A stretch of DNA of 64,000 bases from Dactylonectria macrodidyma (Eukaryota > Ascomycota > Sordariomycetes > Hypocreales > Nectriaceae): positions 1,674,001 to 1,738,000 of the forward strand of contig JAGMUV010000010.1 of assembly GCA_020744425.1 (NCBI GenBank), read 5' to 3'. Numbering within the stretch: position 1 is the stretch's first letter; each line of letters starts with the position of its first letter. The notes beneath the pieces were generated by a model. The model saw only the letters and a program-made list of their open reading frames with translations. It made no database searches and was not told where the DNA came from. Shown here piece after piece: positions 34,471-46,465 of the stretch. A program made the position numbers and the translations under genes.

Positions 34471-37291
34471 GTGGATGGTGGATGGTGCTATTATGGTTAC
34501 CGTCGCTCGAGCCGTCGTGCTTCAAAGTGTTGCTCTGCCGAGTAAGAGTTGAGTACATCTGTTAGACAGTCGGAGGAGTAATTAGCCTGGCAAGATGTCT
34601 TGACACTCAGAAACATTGACGGCAACGACTGATATAAGACAGAAGGGTTACCCCTGCCCTTGAGGCCGCAGTGCTCCAAGACACGATGACAGCTTGACAG
34701 CCATTCCGAGACTATCGAAGTCAATGCCTGGCCATATTCGCAGATCACTCTGTCAAGCGTCAAATGACGAAATGAATCCAGTCGGAATCACACTATCCAC
34801 CGCCCTACTTTGCACTAAAACAATAGCCCCTTGCATTAGCGTCGGTGCGCTGATAACTAGTTCCCTTTAGGTCGATTGAATGGCACGAGAGATCGATCGC
34901 AGCGAGAAATAATTGTTCTGGCCATCGAGATCAGACCTTTTCCTGTATCCGTAGGCTCGATTTGGTTCCCAGTTTGGTACTCCGTGTGGATCTACATCCG
35001 GGGGCTTGTTACCCCTACTAGCCTTTTCATCTGCAACAGCCGGACCGTTCCCAGCAGCCACGCGCTTGTCCCGGCCTCGTGGTGCAGGGATGCTATTACG
35101 CACCGGACTCGGATTGTGAGACAGATTCCCAATTGCGAGGTGTGGCTGTAGCTGTCAAGTCTTGAATTCGTGGGTAAGTTTAAAATCGATGGTTGGCAAT
35201 TTTTCCGCTATCGGCGTCCGAAATTCGCGCGGCAACGTGCGCGCCGACAACAATCCGAGATCATCACGATCCACACATATCGCGACGATCCTACGTACCC
35301 AGGGGCTTGATTGACTAGGCAGACTTTGCTAGAGAGGTGACGGCCTTTGACCCAACCCACCGGGGTACCTCACGATCCCATGGGCAGACACCCTGGAAGC
35401 ATTCTTCATTCGGCATTTCTATAGACACATAGCCCACCAGTACCATGGCATAGTTTCACAAAGAATTAGTTTTGCAAAATACCAGACTGCAACTCACATC
35501 GTCCACGACAACGTCTTGATCCACTTGGTCACCACGTCGTCTGGGGCTACCCTACACCCCTGGAACAGACCCGACCGTCACAGAATACACTACTTCAAGG
35601 CTTTCATCAGTAACCAGAAGCTGCTAAATAAAGAGGATAACGCCACATGAACATTATAATTTTTAAAGTAATGTTGCTAAAACTAAATACAGATTTAAAA
35701 TACTTTATTAAATTAAGAAACGGACGTAAGTCCCCAGCGCTGTTTATTCAATCCAACCTTAAGTACGGGAGCTTGCTAGGTATTAAATAGAAAACATATT
35801 GAAAGAGCTTAAGAAATGAGATTAAGAATAAAGAAGGAGGAGGAGATAGTGGATCGGGAAAGAAATATAAAGCTAATAGACCGTGTGTGAGGGAATCAGT
35901 GAATATAGGGGGGAAGGAATGTGGTAGTTTGCCTGCACCCGCGCACACATAATAAGACCGGCTTCCTCTGGTTCTGTTTCCATGATGTCACGTTTTAATA
36001 ACCACCTTACATTAATTTGTTCGTCAATTGAAGGCCGTTTGCCGCTTCTAAGATGTTCAATTATGGTCGGACTTCTTCATTCGAACACTGATGTATCTGA
36101 ACCGGCTGCTGCATCATGCCATGTCGTGCTGAGAGTGGCTACTGGCGGCGGAAAAAGGTTTGATGGGGCGCTACGAATTTCTTTTGCATCACTTAGAAAA
36201 ACCGCGACTTCTCCCCCGTCGATTGTGGTACCTCCTCGCGCACGTTTGGAGAGTCGTAGGTGAAGATGAAACCTAACCGTATGTGTTAAAACAGGTCATT
36301 ATCCGGATCATCCTATACAACGCTGTGGCTGCAAACTCTCATGATTTCTATTCGTCACAGAAAACACTACTGAGCCTTGCAATCTTAATTCAAACATGCT
36401 GTCCAACGCCACTCCTTTGTGACATTCCACCAAAGCCGCTCACGCTATACTGTTTCGACACAGAGAAGAAGCATGCTGGCCTCGTGATACAATAAATGCT
36501 CTATCACCGATGAGTGGAACACTTTGCGGTGTTGGCGTCGGAGTCGGAGGCTTCCCTGCACGCGGAGGAGTCGGGAAGGCGGAGAATCTATACAACCTAC
36601 GGAAGGCTGATGGGTATTTCAAGTGCTGATGGGATAAATCCCCAAATGAGTGCCGGACGTAGTATATTGTCATGCAACATTCATCATATTATCCGATGGC
36701 TCCACGCATAGGGTAGAGGCGGTTGTATGGAGGGGTGGAAGAGCCCTCCCTTGTGTTCACATGGAAAGTCATGGGCAATGTACTCATTACAGGGAGGGGT
36801 ATGAGTAACTTGGCCGCTTGTCTTTGCTCTACAAATCTTAAACTTGCATCTTTAACTCCTCATTTTCCACTCATTGAATGGACGTCGCGCAATGTCATTT
36901 CACAGCGTCCCTATCTGCGACGTCGACATCACGTCCACTTAACATGCTTCGAGCATGGCAAGACGAAGGAGGTGATGTGAAACGACTGAAGGTTGTTGTA
37001 GAGAGTCTGCTGAGCTGTTGTAGTGAATGAAGGAATGAACTTATGCGGCATAGAGTTTTTGCGATAAGTTATTCGATAGCTCGCAACTCACTCATGTATC
37101 CACACTCAGAAGTCGTTTTGATCAAAACTTTCGCTCCCTAAATGACAGCTCGGTAGATGGGCTTGTGTAGATAGACACTTTGTGTAGCAGTAAGCTAGAT
37201 TTAAATTTATAAAAGCTATTGAGAAAGTCAGTGTGTAAGTAGTATCTGGGGTTCGATGCTCGTGGCATCGGGACGACGGCGGTTTGCCTAA
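34471..37291. other. Gene-poor stretch
   Basis: 2.8 kb without a recognisable gene. It includes an AT-rich block near 35640-35720. Open frames such as 34867-35103, 35748-35948 and 36440-36673 have no motifs or splice support. Confidence 0.45.
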
Positions 37292-37690
37292 TTAGTTGAC
37301 CATCCACACCTTCTCAAGGAGACTTTCGGCTCCATGCAATCCGCCCTCGTAAGAGTGGACAGTTTGGCTCTTGAACCCCCTCGCTGGTATCTTGAGACCG
37401 AGCAGAAGGTTGATCTCCTCATAGATGCGGTGTTTCATCCTGATCAGCCGGAAGTAAACCCAGACGAGGTAGACGGAGCCATCCCCGAGGAAGACGTCAC
37501 TCTTGACTGCCATCGTGGAGTTTTTCAAACCGTCGCCGAAAGGTGGAATGGACGTAGAGTGTGCCGGTGAAGGCGAGGTCGCAGCCCTCCATGACGAGGC
37601 AGAGGGAAAATACGAGACTTCAGAAGAAGGCCTTGTGGTACGCCTTGATAGCCCGCCGGGTTGTCATGCTTTGCTCGGCCTCAGTAGCAA
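37292..37690 (-). pseudogene. Relic of an MFS maltose/alpha-glucoside permease with the middle deleted
   Basis: At about 37690-37530 the minus strand reads S-M-T-T-R-R-A-I-K-A-Y-H-K-A-F-F, a stop (TGA at 37622-37620 in the place of the family Trp), then S-L-V-F-S-L-C-L-V-M-E-G-C-D, the first membrane helix of fungal maltose permeases. From about 37500 to 37292, in another frame, it reads L-V-W-V-Y-F-R-L, then H-R-I-Y-E-E-I-N-L-L and K-I-P-A-R-G-F-K, the C-terminal end of the same family. About 400 residues are therefore missing, and the two ends are fused out of frame. Not functional. Confidence 0.75.
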
Positions 37691-38991
37691 GTCAAGCGCG
37701 TGCCTCAATTCGCCAGGGAGCGAGTGTTTAAGAGTAGTATCTTCTAAGCGCGCAACTCGGCTATCAACTTGGGGCGGCGGCATTGCTTGGGGGACGACGA
37801 GTCGACGGTAATTTCAGATGGTTGCATAAACAAGTTGCAAAGGTAAATAGAAGGTTCGCAAGTCTTGTGATTGTTTCACCATCAACAAGACGCGGTTGCC
37901 GACCTCAACTTACCATCCTTTGAAGAGGACAGGGCAAACAAGGATTGATTGACTCTAGGTTCTCGAGGTTCTAGCTAGTCAACGAATACGAGAGGATTAC
38001 AAAGGTCAAAGACCCTGGTGGCGCTCAAGGTGGGCAGTTCATTCATGCTCATGCTCGGTAATTAAGTCAAACGTGGGGTCAGCTTGGTTCCGCATACCAC
38101 ACCGCAAGTCAGAGTCACGTTGTAGCATGAGGTGTGGATCCCTGTAATCTGTAGAGAACGCCGATCATGCCATATCAGGTTACCCCGAGTGTGTGATAAA
38201 CACCCTAAGAACAAGCTTAAATGAGTCAAGATTGTCAACAGTGTCAAGGGCCAACCGCGCAAATCGTGTGATGTAATAAGGGGACTTGCATTGATACCCA
38301 GGATGTTATTGAATATATTTTACAAGCGATATCTGCAAACATATATATATATAAAGCACTTATAAAAAGCTAACAAGTATTTTACTAGATATCTGCTCTA
38401 ACGCTCACGCGAAGTTGGCCATGGTTCTTATCTCCTTAACGCTCAGAATCCCCTCATTTCCATCCGAACATGGCAGCGGGGCCGTCAACGGTGTAACGTC
38501 TGTGGGGTCAAGGCAAAATGACGGCTAAACAAATGACTCTGCGGCCCTGCTTCCGGGCACTTTTGAAGATTATCTGGTGACAATTACCTCCAGCGGACGT
38601 GCCGGAACTGGCAATGCTTCTCCGGCTTCGATTCCGGCCTGGAAACCGTCGGCTTGCATGTTCGGCAAATGGGCGTTTCTATATGATCATCAGAGCTGAT
38701 TCCCTAAATAGGCAGGTTGCTAGTTAGTGGAAGAGGGGGATGATAGCATCGGAGGACAGTTCTGGTCCCCTGAGTCTCGGTTATTGTCATGCCAAGACAC
38801 TGAAGATGGAGAGCTTTGGCGCTGGTGCTCGTGTTATGTAAGACAACGGTAGTTGCCAATGGCCGATGACTGACTGTTGCTTGCTGGGCCTGTGTAAGGA
38901 CGGGCATTCTCTTTAATCTCTCGCTGCTCTCTGTTTGTGCAGCGTGTGTCGTGATTCACTGATCCTGTCATTGACCCAAACACCCACCACG
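37691..38991. other. Intergenic, no gene seen
   Basis: 1.3 kb between the permease relic and the amidohydrolase. A short TATATATATATA run lies near 38341. Its right end should carry the amidohydrolase promoter. Confidence 0.5.
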
Positions 38992-40399
38992 ATGGTCCGC
39001 GCAACACTCGCCAAAGGCTTCATGGCGACAGCCTTCGGGCTGGCATCACTCACACCCTTCGCTGCCTCCAAGCTCTCCCTCAACCACCGCCAGGAGAACA
39101 ATGAGACAAGCCCTTATGTTAACTCCGTCTCTGACTATGTTGACTCGATCGAGGATGACCTCTGGGAGATTAATAAGAATATCCACGACAACCCGGAGCT
39201 CGGCTACAAGGAGTTCAAAGCCCACAAGCTGTTGACTGACTTTATGGCGAAGCAGGAGGGGTGGAACGTGACGCGCTCGGTCGGTGGAATCGAGACGGCC
39301 TTCATGGCAGTCTTTGAAGGGAGCGGCGACGGACCAGTAGTCAGCTTCAATGCTGAATACGATGCGTTGGAGGGCTTGGGCCACGCCTGTGGGCATAACT
39401 TGATTGCCACCACTTCTCTCGGTGGCGCACTTGCGGCTGCCGAGATTATGCGCCAAGAGAAGCTTGCTGGCAAAGTCATTCTCTTCGGCACGCCGGCGGA
39501 GGAATCTCTCGGAGGCAAGGTCAAGATGCTCGAGGCTGGCATCTTTGAGAACGCAAAGATCGACATCTCGCTCATCTCTCACCCCGGCAACGGCCAGGAC
39601 AGTCCGTACATGATCACTATGTCGACTGACCGCGTCGATGTCGAGTATGAGGGCCGAGAGGCGCGTAAGTTGTCACTCTAGTCCAACGATACGTCGCCTG
39701 CTAATTATCGCGTTAGATGCTGCCGCCAGCCCCTGGCAAGGCGTTAACGCGCAAGACGCACTGCTTCTCGCCAACAGCGCCCTCTCCTATGCGCGCCAGC
39801 AATTCCGCACAACCGACCGAGTCCACGGTATCATAGAGTCCGGTGGCAGTCGCATCAACGTCATTCCGGCTTTGTCCTCTGGGAGTTACCAGATCCGCGC
39901 CGCCGACGAGGAGCAGCTGGAAGTCCTTACTGACAAGGTCCAGCAGTGCTTCAAGGCTGGAGCTGTCGGCACAGGAGCCAAGCTCAACTTCACCATGCGG
40001 CCTTACGGCTATGCCAACATGAAAAACAGCGACGGCCTCGCTGCCTCGTACAGCCGTTGGTTTGAGGAGCTCGGTGGCGAAGTGCCTGATGCGGATATCG
40101 ACAAGACGCGTGATCCTGGAGGTTCGACAGACCAGGGTAACATCAGCCATGAGTTTCCGAGCATCTCACCCCAGTTCGAGATCTACTTTGCAAACGGCAG
40201 CGTGCCTGAAACCGGTCCCCATACTGAAGCCTTTGAGATTGCGGCAGGCTCCAAGCCTGCGTTTGAGAAGTCGCTTATGGTGGCTAAGAGCTTGGCTGGG
40301 GTTGCAGTAGATGTGCTAACAGTCGACGGTTTTCTAGATGATATTAAGGCAGAGTTTAAAAAGTCCCTGTCTTCAAAGCGGAGGAGGCAGAGTAATTAA
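38992..40399 (+). CDS. Secreted M20-family amidohydrolase / peptidase
   Basis: Two exons, 38992-39664 and 39717-40399, joined over a 52-base intron, giving 451 residues. The first 25 or so residues form a plausible signal peptide ending A-A-S. M20 metal ligands are visible: G-H-A-C-G-H-N at residues 130-136 (the Cys-containing form typical of the aminoacylase/PM20D2-like branch), P-A-E-E with Glu170/Glu171, and S-T-D-Q-G-N-I-S-H, where the branch has its D-x-G-N motif. The dimerisation insert G-G-x-x-x-N-V-I-P is present at the start of exon 2. Enzymes of this group cleave N-acyl amino acids or small dipeptide-like amides; the exact substrate is not readable. The start at 38992 is the first ATG that gives the signal peptide. 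Confidence 0.92.
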
Positions 40400-42987
40400 T
40401 ACAAGCTTTCCTTTATTAAGCTAGTTTAAAGGTCGAGCTAGCACATATTCATTATGAGGATACTTTCACGAAAATGGAAATGGGCTTCTTTCGAACTTGC
40501 TTGCTCAGAGCTCCGCTTCTCTGCAGTGAATGATATGTGATGTATAGATACCCCAGCTATGCATAATTGAGTCAAAGAGTCAACCTGCCGCCATGACTGA
40601 GTGAGTTGTGCAGTTGTGCATACCTCCAGCTAGTCTAACGTTATGGCTCTTTCAGGTATGACGTCCTAGCTCCTTACTGTGCCTTCGCGCCTCAACATAT
40701 GAGCACGAAGCTCGGGAACTAGTACTGCTAAAATTGCCTTTATTCCTTCCGGCTCTGAGGCAGACTCTCCTCAGAAGGCTAGGGATATTGTCTCTGACGT
40801 ATGTTGTGCCCTGGGCTGCTTTAGGCAGCAAGGGCTTGATACCAACCTTGAAGAAGTTTAAGCCAAGCCATGTAATGTGCACATCGACCACGATAAAAGA
40901 ACCGGTTTGGCGCAAAAAACGTGGTTTGCTGCCTGATGGATTCACCAGCTACGCTAAAAGTTCAGGGTGCCCGCTTATTGCTATAGCTAGGATTAATCCG
41001 ATGCATAATCCAACACTGCCTTAAGTTATTATCCGCATGTCAAGTATCTATTAAAATAGAGACAACCGGCAAGTAGTGATACTACACATCTTCCTCAACT
41101 GGGACTGATTCAGATGGAATGTCAAAAGCTTAATCATCAAATTTCCTCCTTTCGTCCCCATTTAACAAATCCCTCCACACCACCCGGTGTAATCTGTAAG
41201 TAGTTCTGGCACGTTAGTTGATGTCACCGTACCAACCAATCCAAAGAGTTTAATGCGTCACCAAGTACCACACCACCTATTTTAGGACCAGCACCGTGCA
41301 TCATTGCCGCCTCGCTTTCCGGGAGGCTTTAGTCTAGTACTCGCGAAAAAGCGAAAAGTAAACGTAGGGAGGCTGGGAGGGTCACTTGTTTTCTCCGTTC
41401 CTTAAATCATAACATACTCCAAGATGCCGTCCCGTGCTGTCGCCTGCAAGGACGAGCTCTCGTCCGTTCACTCGTACTACATATAAAGTTCAAGTTGCAA
41501 CTACTCACACCTGCTGTCTACGAGTTATAACTTGATGGAACAATCCCTGAGAGCCTACACTTTGCTGAAGAGACGTGACTCGACTAATCTTCCCCAGGGA
41601 ATCAGTATTAATGGCAATCAGTCGACTCCAGGCGGGCTCTCTTCGACGGTGTTTGTCTGCTAACCCCCACTCTCTTCAAAGCCTATGGTAGCCGCGTCTC
41701 TGAGATTGCTGAGGCCGTACAGAACAAAACTGAACCCGGGCTCGAGGGCAGCATCTTTGCTGGGCATTCTGGCTTTGACGGAACATCCATTTGGGCGGCC
41801 GCCACGTAGTCCCCGCGACAGTGCATATTTAACGGCTCGCATGTATGCTGGCTCGGTTCTGGAAGACACCTGGGCCTATTTATGCGTGGGTTGAACTGGT
41901 AAAGGAGAGGAGGAAGATAATCGAATTGCTCGATCACGCTGCGAGTTTGATAAGGCATAAACGGAGATAATTCCAAACAGGCCTTTGTAACAGTTGCCAC
42001 TAGTACAACCTTTTTGCTAGAGCCGCTTCTGCCTATTCTAAGAAGGTGAATGACTAAGGCGATATAATGCATAAGTTCGTCAGCATTGGACGTCGGCGAG
42101 ACTCTTATACTAAATCGAAATTGCCACTTGTGCTATATGTGTAGGACAACGTTTCTTTGGGGGCGAGTAAAACTCAGACTAATCGTCACCAACAACGACC
42201 CGTACACTTCATTTAGAAAGAATAAGCAAAGATTCGATGTGCTAGCGTAATGATACAATTACATTGGCTCCTCCGATGACATCAACCGACCGAGACGAAT
42301 TAGGTAACGAATCCTATACAACCTCTAAGCGCCGTCGCGTAATACAATCGTTTCTGATTATCACATCAAACCGATTGTGAGGCGTTATGGCTAGGCTTTC
42401 ATTCGTGCAAAGTCCTACGGTTACATGTGAGACATGGATGGATGGCCAAGCCTCAGCTTCATTTCACACAGGGGACGCAAACCGGAGCCGGTTTGCCCAA
42501 AAGAGCCTTAAGGAGCGAAGCTAGGTTCGATGACATTTGGCAACTTTCAAAGGAAGATAGAACCAAAGAGAATCATCTGTCAAGGTCAATCCAGTCTCCT
42601 CTGTAGCTGAGCTGAGCCGTCTGGCTTGTCGCATCCCCACATCCCGTTCAGTCTAAATGTTCGTAGCGAGGCTGTGCAGGTTGATGCCTAATCATCTTAC
42701 CCTGCAATGATAAAAAGCCAAGTGCCACCACATGCCCATTGCACCAACTTTGCCCATGTTTGATAAGAAACGCCAGTCTTCTAATGGCATCTACGGGGGG
42801 ACAAGACCGTCGCTGGATTCATGACGACTTCCAAGTGAGAATTAAACTTTAGCCAAAGCATTAGGATTAAAATCTAACCAAGATATAGATTGTACGTATA
42901 CGGTGGAGGGTCACAAACATGGCACCTTGATACTAATAACACTCTGTAGGAGGTATGTGTAATAGGTTATGAATGAATAATACATTT
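40400..42987. other. Long gene-poor stretch with the second copy of the 83-base repeat
   Basis: 2.6 kb without a recognisable gene. The minus-strand frame 41683-42072 and the nearby 41660-41869 frame are open but show no motif. It ends in the minisatellite at 42988. Confidence 0.45.
40933..41015 (+). repeat. 83-base dispersed repeat, copy 2
   Basis: Same orientation as 21928-22010 and 81 of 83 bases identical by eye; the two differences are C/T and A/G. The flanks are unrelated to those of copy 1. Confidence 0.85.
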
Positions 42988-43440
42988 TGACCTTGGCGTG
43001 TTTGATGGTGTTTAGTATGTAAGTGGACGCCTATAAGATGGACTAGATGGCGATAATTGCTGACCTTGGCGTATAGGTTGTAAGTAAATGCCTCTGAGAT
43101 GGATGCGATGGTGATGATTTCTAACCTTGGCGTGTTTGCTGGTATAGAGTGTAAGTGGACGCCTCTAAGATGGATGAGATAATGATAATTTCTAATCTTA
43201 GCATATTTGCTTGTAAAGAGTGTAAGTAGCTATAATAATAATAATTACTGACCTTAGCGTGTCTGCTGTTTTAGTGGGTAAGTGGACGCTTCTAAGATAG
43301 ACAAGATGGTAGTAAGTATTAAGCTCAGCATATCTGGTGGTGTATAGTTAGTAAGTAGATGCTTCCGAGATGAGATGGCGATGACTGCTGACCTTGGCTT
43401 GTTTGCTGGTGTAGGGAGTAAGTGGACGTCTGTGATATGG
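42988..43440. repeat. Degenerate minisatellite, about seven units of 57-73 bases
   Basis: Units begin near 42988, 43061, 43122, 43192, 43249, 43319 and 43389 with variants of TGACCTTGGCGTGTTTGCTGG. Each continues with GTAAGTGGACGCCTCTAAGA-like sequence and a GATGGYGATRATT-like end. Units differ by many transitions and small indels, so the array is old. Confidence 0.8.
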
Positions 43441-43602
43441 TTTTAGCTGTGCTGTTATATTAACCCTTTTCCGCAGCCAACTTAGACGCGCTATAGTGAT
43501 GGCGAATTCGCCAAAGAATTTTCCAGACTATGCATAGGGAATGCTCCCTATGATACTATCTCCTCTGACTCTACTGCCAGCCGTCCATACTATCTCTTGC
43601 TG

Positions 43603-44769
43603 CGTAAGTGGCTTTGGGACTGCGATAAAAACCACCCCTAATGCCAGCAGCCGCAAAGAGAGGGGAATTTTTGGCCAAAGAGGGTTATTTTTGTTAGTAA
43701 TCTTAATAAATTAACTGTCATCAAGAAGCGGCTTTAGGGAGAAGACTACCTTATGCTCTCGCACTACTGGGGCCGTCTAATGGGAGAAGAAAAGAAGGTC
43801 TTTTGCACTAATCCAGACAACTACTAAGATCGTTTGCAGGGCTTCAGCTACGATGAGCTGCCTAGGACATTTCAAGACGCAGTTCAGGTAACTCAATAAC
43901 TTAGGAAGCAATACCTCTGGATTAATGCCCTCTGCATCATTCAAGGGCCAGACGGTGATTGGGAAAGCGAGTCAAGGATAATGGAAGATGTGTTTACTCA
44001 CGCTTACTGCACTATTGCCGCGAGTTCAGCGCGTGGTTAGGGAGATGGCTTCCTAAAGCCAAACTTAGATTCCTTAAGTATTGGAATGCAAGGTATTCGA
44101 GGCATACTGACTTGCGCCTGCGACTTCAACAAAGACGTGGATGAGGGGCCCCTTTTGGAGAGAGCTTGGGTACTTTAAGAACGGGTGCTATCCTGGCGAA
44201 TTATCCATTTTACTGCAACACACGCGTATTAGGAGTGTGGAGAGGGAGTATGATGCGAACAGTTCACCAAACTGAAACCGTAAGTCCGCAGTCAATGGTC
44301 ATAAGTGTGATAAAGTCTTATATTACTTTAGGCCACCTGGGAAGCAGTACTTCATTATCGATCCTAACTTTCCCCATCGACTCAGCCAGTCCGGGTATCA
44401 CCCTACCGTTAATTTTATCCAATTCCTAGTAAAGAAGTATTCAACATCCGGCCTTACTTTTGAATCTAATAGAGATGTTACGATCTACAGCCTGCTCGAG
44501 CGCATGCAACATGCATTACAGATTGATATTAGATATAGCATCTTTAATTGCTATCTTAGTACCCTTCTCCTATAGAAGCACACCAATGAAAACCAGACGG
44601 ACCTGATTAACTACAGAGATCGAACTGTGCCATCATGGTCTTGGATAGCCTATCCCGGAGGCATTGATTTTATCTTGGATCCGAAGCTAAGACATATGGT
44701 TCTGCGCTCTGCAGATCTTGACTTTAATGATGATGGAGACACATTGACTGTCAAAGTGAGGCGGTAGGT
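43603..44769 (+). pseudogene. HET-domain gene inactivated by RIP-like transitions
   Basis: One frame starting near 43603 reads R-K-W-L-W-D-C-D-K-N-H-P, then L-S-H-Y-W-G, F-S-Y-D-E-L-P-R-T-F-Q-D-A-V, Y-L-W-I-N-A-L-C-I-I-Q and R-A-W-V-L-stop-E-R-V-L-S, all diagnostic of the HET (heterokaryon incompatibility) domain. In-frame stops lie at 43639, 43735, 43825, 43897, 44038, 44176, 44230 and 44251, and each is one C-to-T or G-to-A change from the expected Gln, Arg or Trp codon. An intron of about 50 bases near 44280 with intact GTAAGT and TTAG sites leads to a second exon with S-W-S-W-I-A-Y-P-G-G-I. No indel was needed in the first 230 codons. The gene is dead but well preserved. Confidence 0.88.
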
Positions 44770-44984
44770 TGAAGCTCGTCAATGGCGCCAGCTATACTGC
44801 GCTGTAAGTCGTTCTCGACAAGGCGCACCCGGGCCATCGGATCGATGCCGATGTCGTGCTCCAATTCGGCCCGGCTGTGGGAATAGTGCTGGCCTCTGAG
44901 ATGACGAGAGACCTCCACTTCGTCAGTATGCCAGCCGGCACGACCCTCCTAACGCCTGTCAATATCAAAATAGAGTGCCAGAAG

Positions 44985-45300
44985 AAGCGGTTAAGTAGAA
45001 GAACGACGTCTGCTGGCGGAGGGCCGCCATACGCTGTAGGAGCGAACCATTCATGCTATATACCTTGCTTCGAGAGCAGCAGAGCCAGGCAAGGAGGAAA
45101 GTCGCTATATTCCAACCCTTGGTGAGCGTATCCGGCTCGCCTTTGAGATCGCGCAGGCGTTGATGAGGTGGTATCTGGCTGGCTGGTTGCATCAGGGCAT
45201 TGCAAACTTCCACGTTGTCTTCTTCAAACCCAGCCCTGCCAATGTCAACTACAGCAAGCCGTATCTCGTAGAATTCGGCTATGCTCGTGATAATACCTCT
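44985..45300 (+). pseudogene. Fragment of a fungal protein-kinase-like (HET-S/HeLo-associated type) gene
   Basis: In frame at 45120-45300 the sequence reads L-G-E-R-I-R-L-A-F-E-I-A-Q-A-L, then W-L-H-Q-G-I-A-N-F-H-V-V-F-F, and Y-L-V-E-F-G-Y-A-R-D. This is the pattern of the kinase-like C-terminal domain found in fungal proteins with N-terminal HeLo or prion-inhibition domains (R-x-x-L-A-x-x-L-A, W-x-H-K-x-x-x-S-x-N-I-L-F-F, P-Y-L-V-G-F-x-x-S-R). The preceding 130 bases continue it in another frame. N-terminus and tail are missing; it runs straight into permease sequence. Confidence 0.55.
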
Positions 45301-45359
45301 TCTTCAGTCGTTAGAGGGGCTGGCCAGACAGAATCTGAGACGATTCGTAACGCACTCGT

Positions 45360-46369
45360 CTTTGGGAGAACCCAGGAGCCTTCCGCAATGGATTCAAAGG
45401 GTTCTGCTCCGTTTTTTCACGGCTGCGTTCTCTTTCACAGGCACTGAGATGGTGGGCTTCGCCGCAGCAGAGATCAAGAACCCTGTCAAGTCGGTCCCGG
45501 GCGCTATCAAGCAAGTGTTCTGGCGTATTACGGTCTTCTATGTCCTCGGCCTTCTCATCGCCGGGCTACTTATTACCTCGGATGACCCTCGTTTGCTCTC
45601 AGAATCATCCTATACCGACGTCAAGGCCTCTCCCTTCGTCCCCATCGGCCTCTATGCCAAGCTGAATGGTCTCGACCATTTCATGAATGCAGTGATCCTG
45701 GTTTCCGTTCTTTCTATCGGTGTGGCTAGTGTGTATGGTGGGTCTCGAACGCTGACGGCCCTTGCGCAAAACGGATATGCTCCCGAGGTGTTCACATACC
45801 ATCGATCGATCAGGCCGTCCTCTATTCTCAGTTTTGGCCATGGGTCTGGGCCTACTATTTCGACTGGCTGCAGGCTCTATCTGGCCTTGCCAATCTTTTC
45901 ACCTGGGGTTCCATCTGTCTCACGCACATTCGATTCCGCAAGGCCTGGATGCGCCATGGTCACAGCCTAGATGAAATTCCATTCAAAGCCGCATTCGGGG
46001 TAATTGGATCCTGGTTCGGTCTGGTTGGTTGTATTGCCGTCTTGATTGCCCAGGCAAGCCACCAATTCAGAATCCATCTGTTGCATTGCAAAGCTGACAT
46101 GTCCATTACAATTTTATACAGCTCTTACGCCTCTTGGAACGTCAGGCCTAACTGATGTGGAAGACTTCTTCAAGAAGTGCCTGGAGTTCTTCATCATCTG
46201 TCTCTTCTGTATTTGCGGGTTTTTCTGGGTGAAGTCGCGTTTCCTACGAATCAATCAGATTGACGTGGATACGGGACGCCGTGAACTGGATTGGGAAAGA
46301 ATCCGAGCCTACCAAGGGCACATCAAGAGCCTTCCCGCGTGGCGACGACTTGTGCATCAACTTTTCTAA
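45360..46369 (+). pseudogene. Truncated, frameshifted amino-acid permease (APC/GAP1 type)
   Basis: The second half of a fungal general amino-acid permease is recognisable: F-S-F-T-G-T-E-M-V-G-F-A-A-A-E, then N-P-x-K-S-V-P-G-A-I-K-Q-V-F-W-R-I, G-S-R-T-L-T-A-L-A, Y-I-D-R-S-G-R-P-L, F-T-W-G-S-I-C-L-T-H-I-R-F-R and the C-terminal D-V-D-T-G-R-R-E. It needs at least three frame changes (near 45415, near 45800 and near 45850, the last with a deletion) and has no N-terminal helices. An intron begins at CAG|GCAAGC near 46052 and its acceptor looks damaged. Not functional as it stands. Confidence 0.85.
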
Positions 46370-46465
46370 GAGCTATAGCTTGGTATTGCGTACATGTATT
46401 TAGTCGTTGGAAAGAAGGGTATGGAGCTATATTACATAATAGCCTTGGTTCAGAGAGAATTTCAA

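Noticed and set aside
34867..35103. Basic minus-strand frame of 78 residues
   Set aside because: Charged but motif-free; no ATG-led spliced model extends it.
41660..42072. Two overlapping minus-strand frames downstream of the 83-base repeat
   Set aside because: No family motif or consistent splicing found; could not be told from chance.
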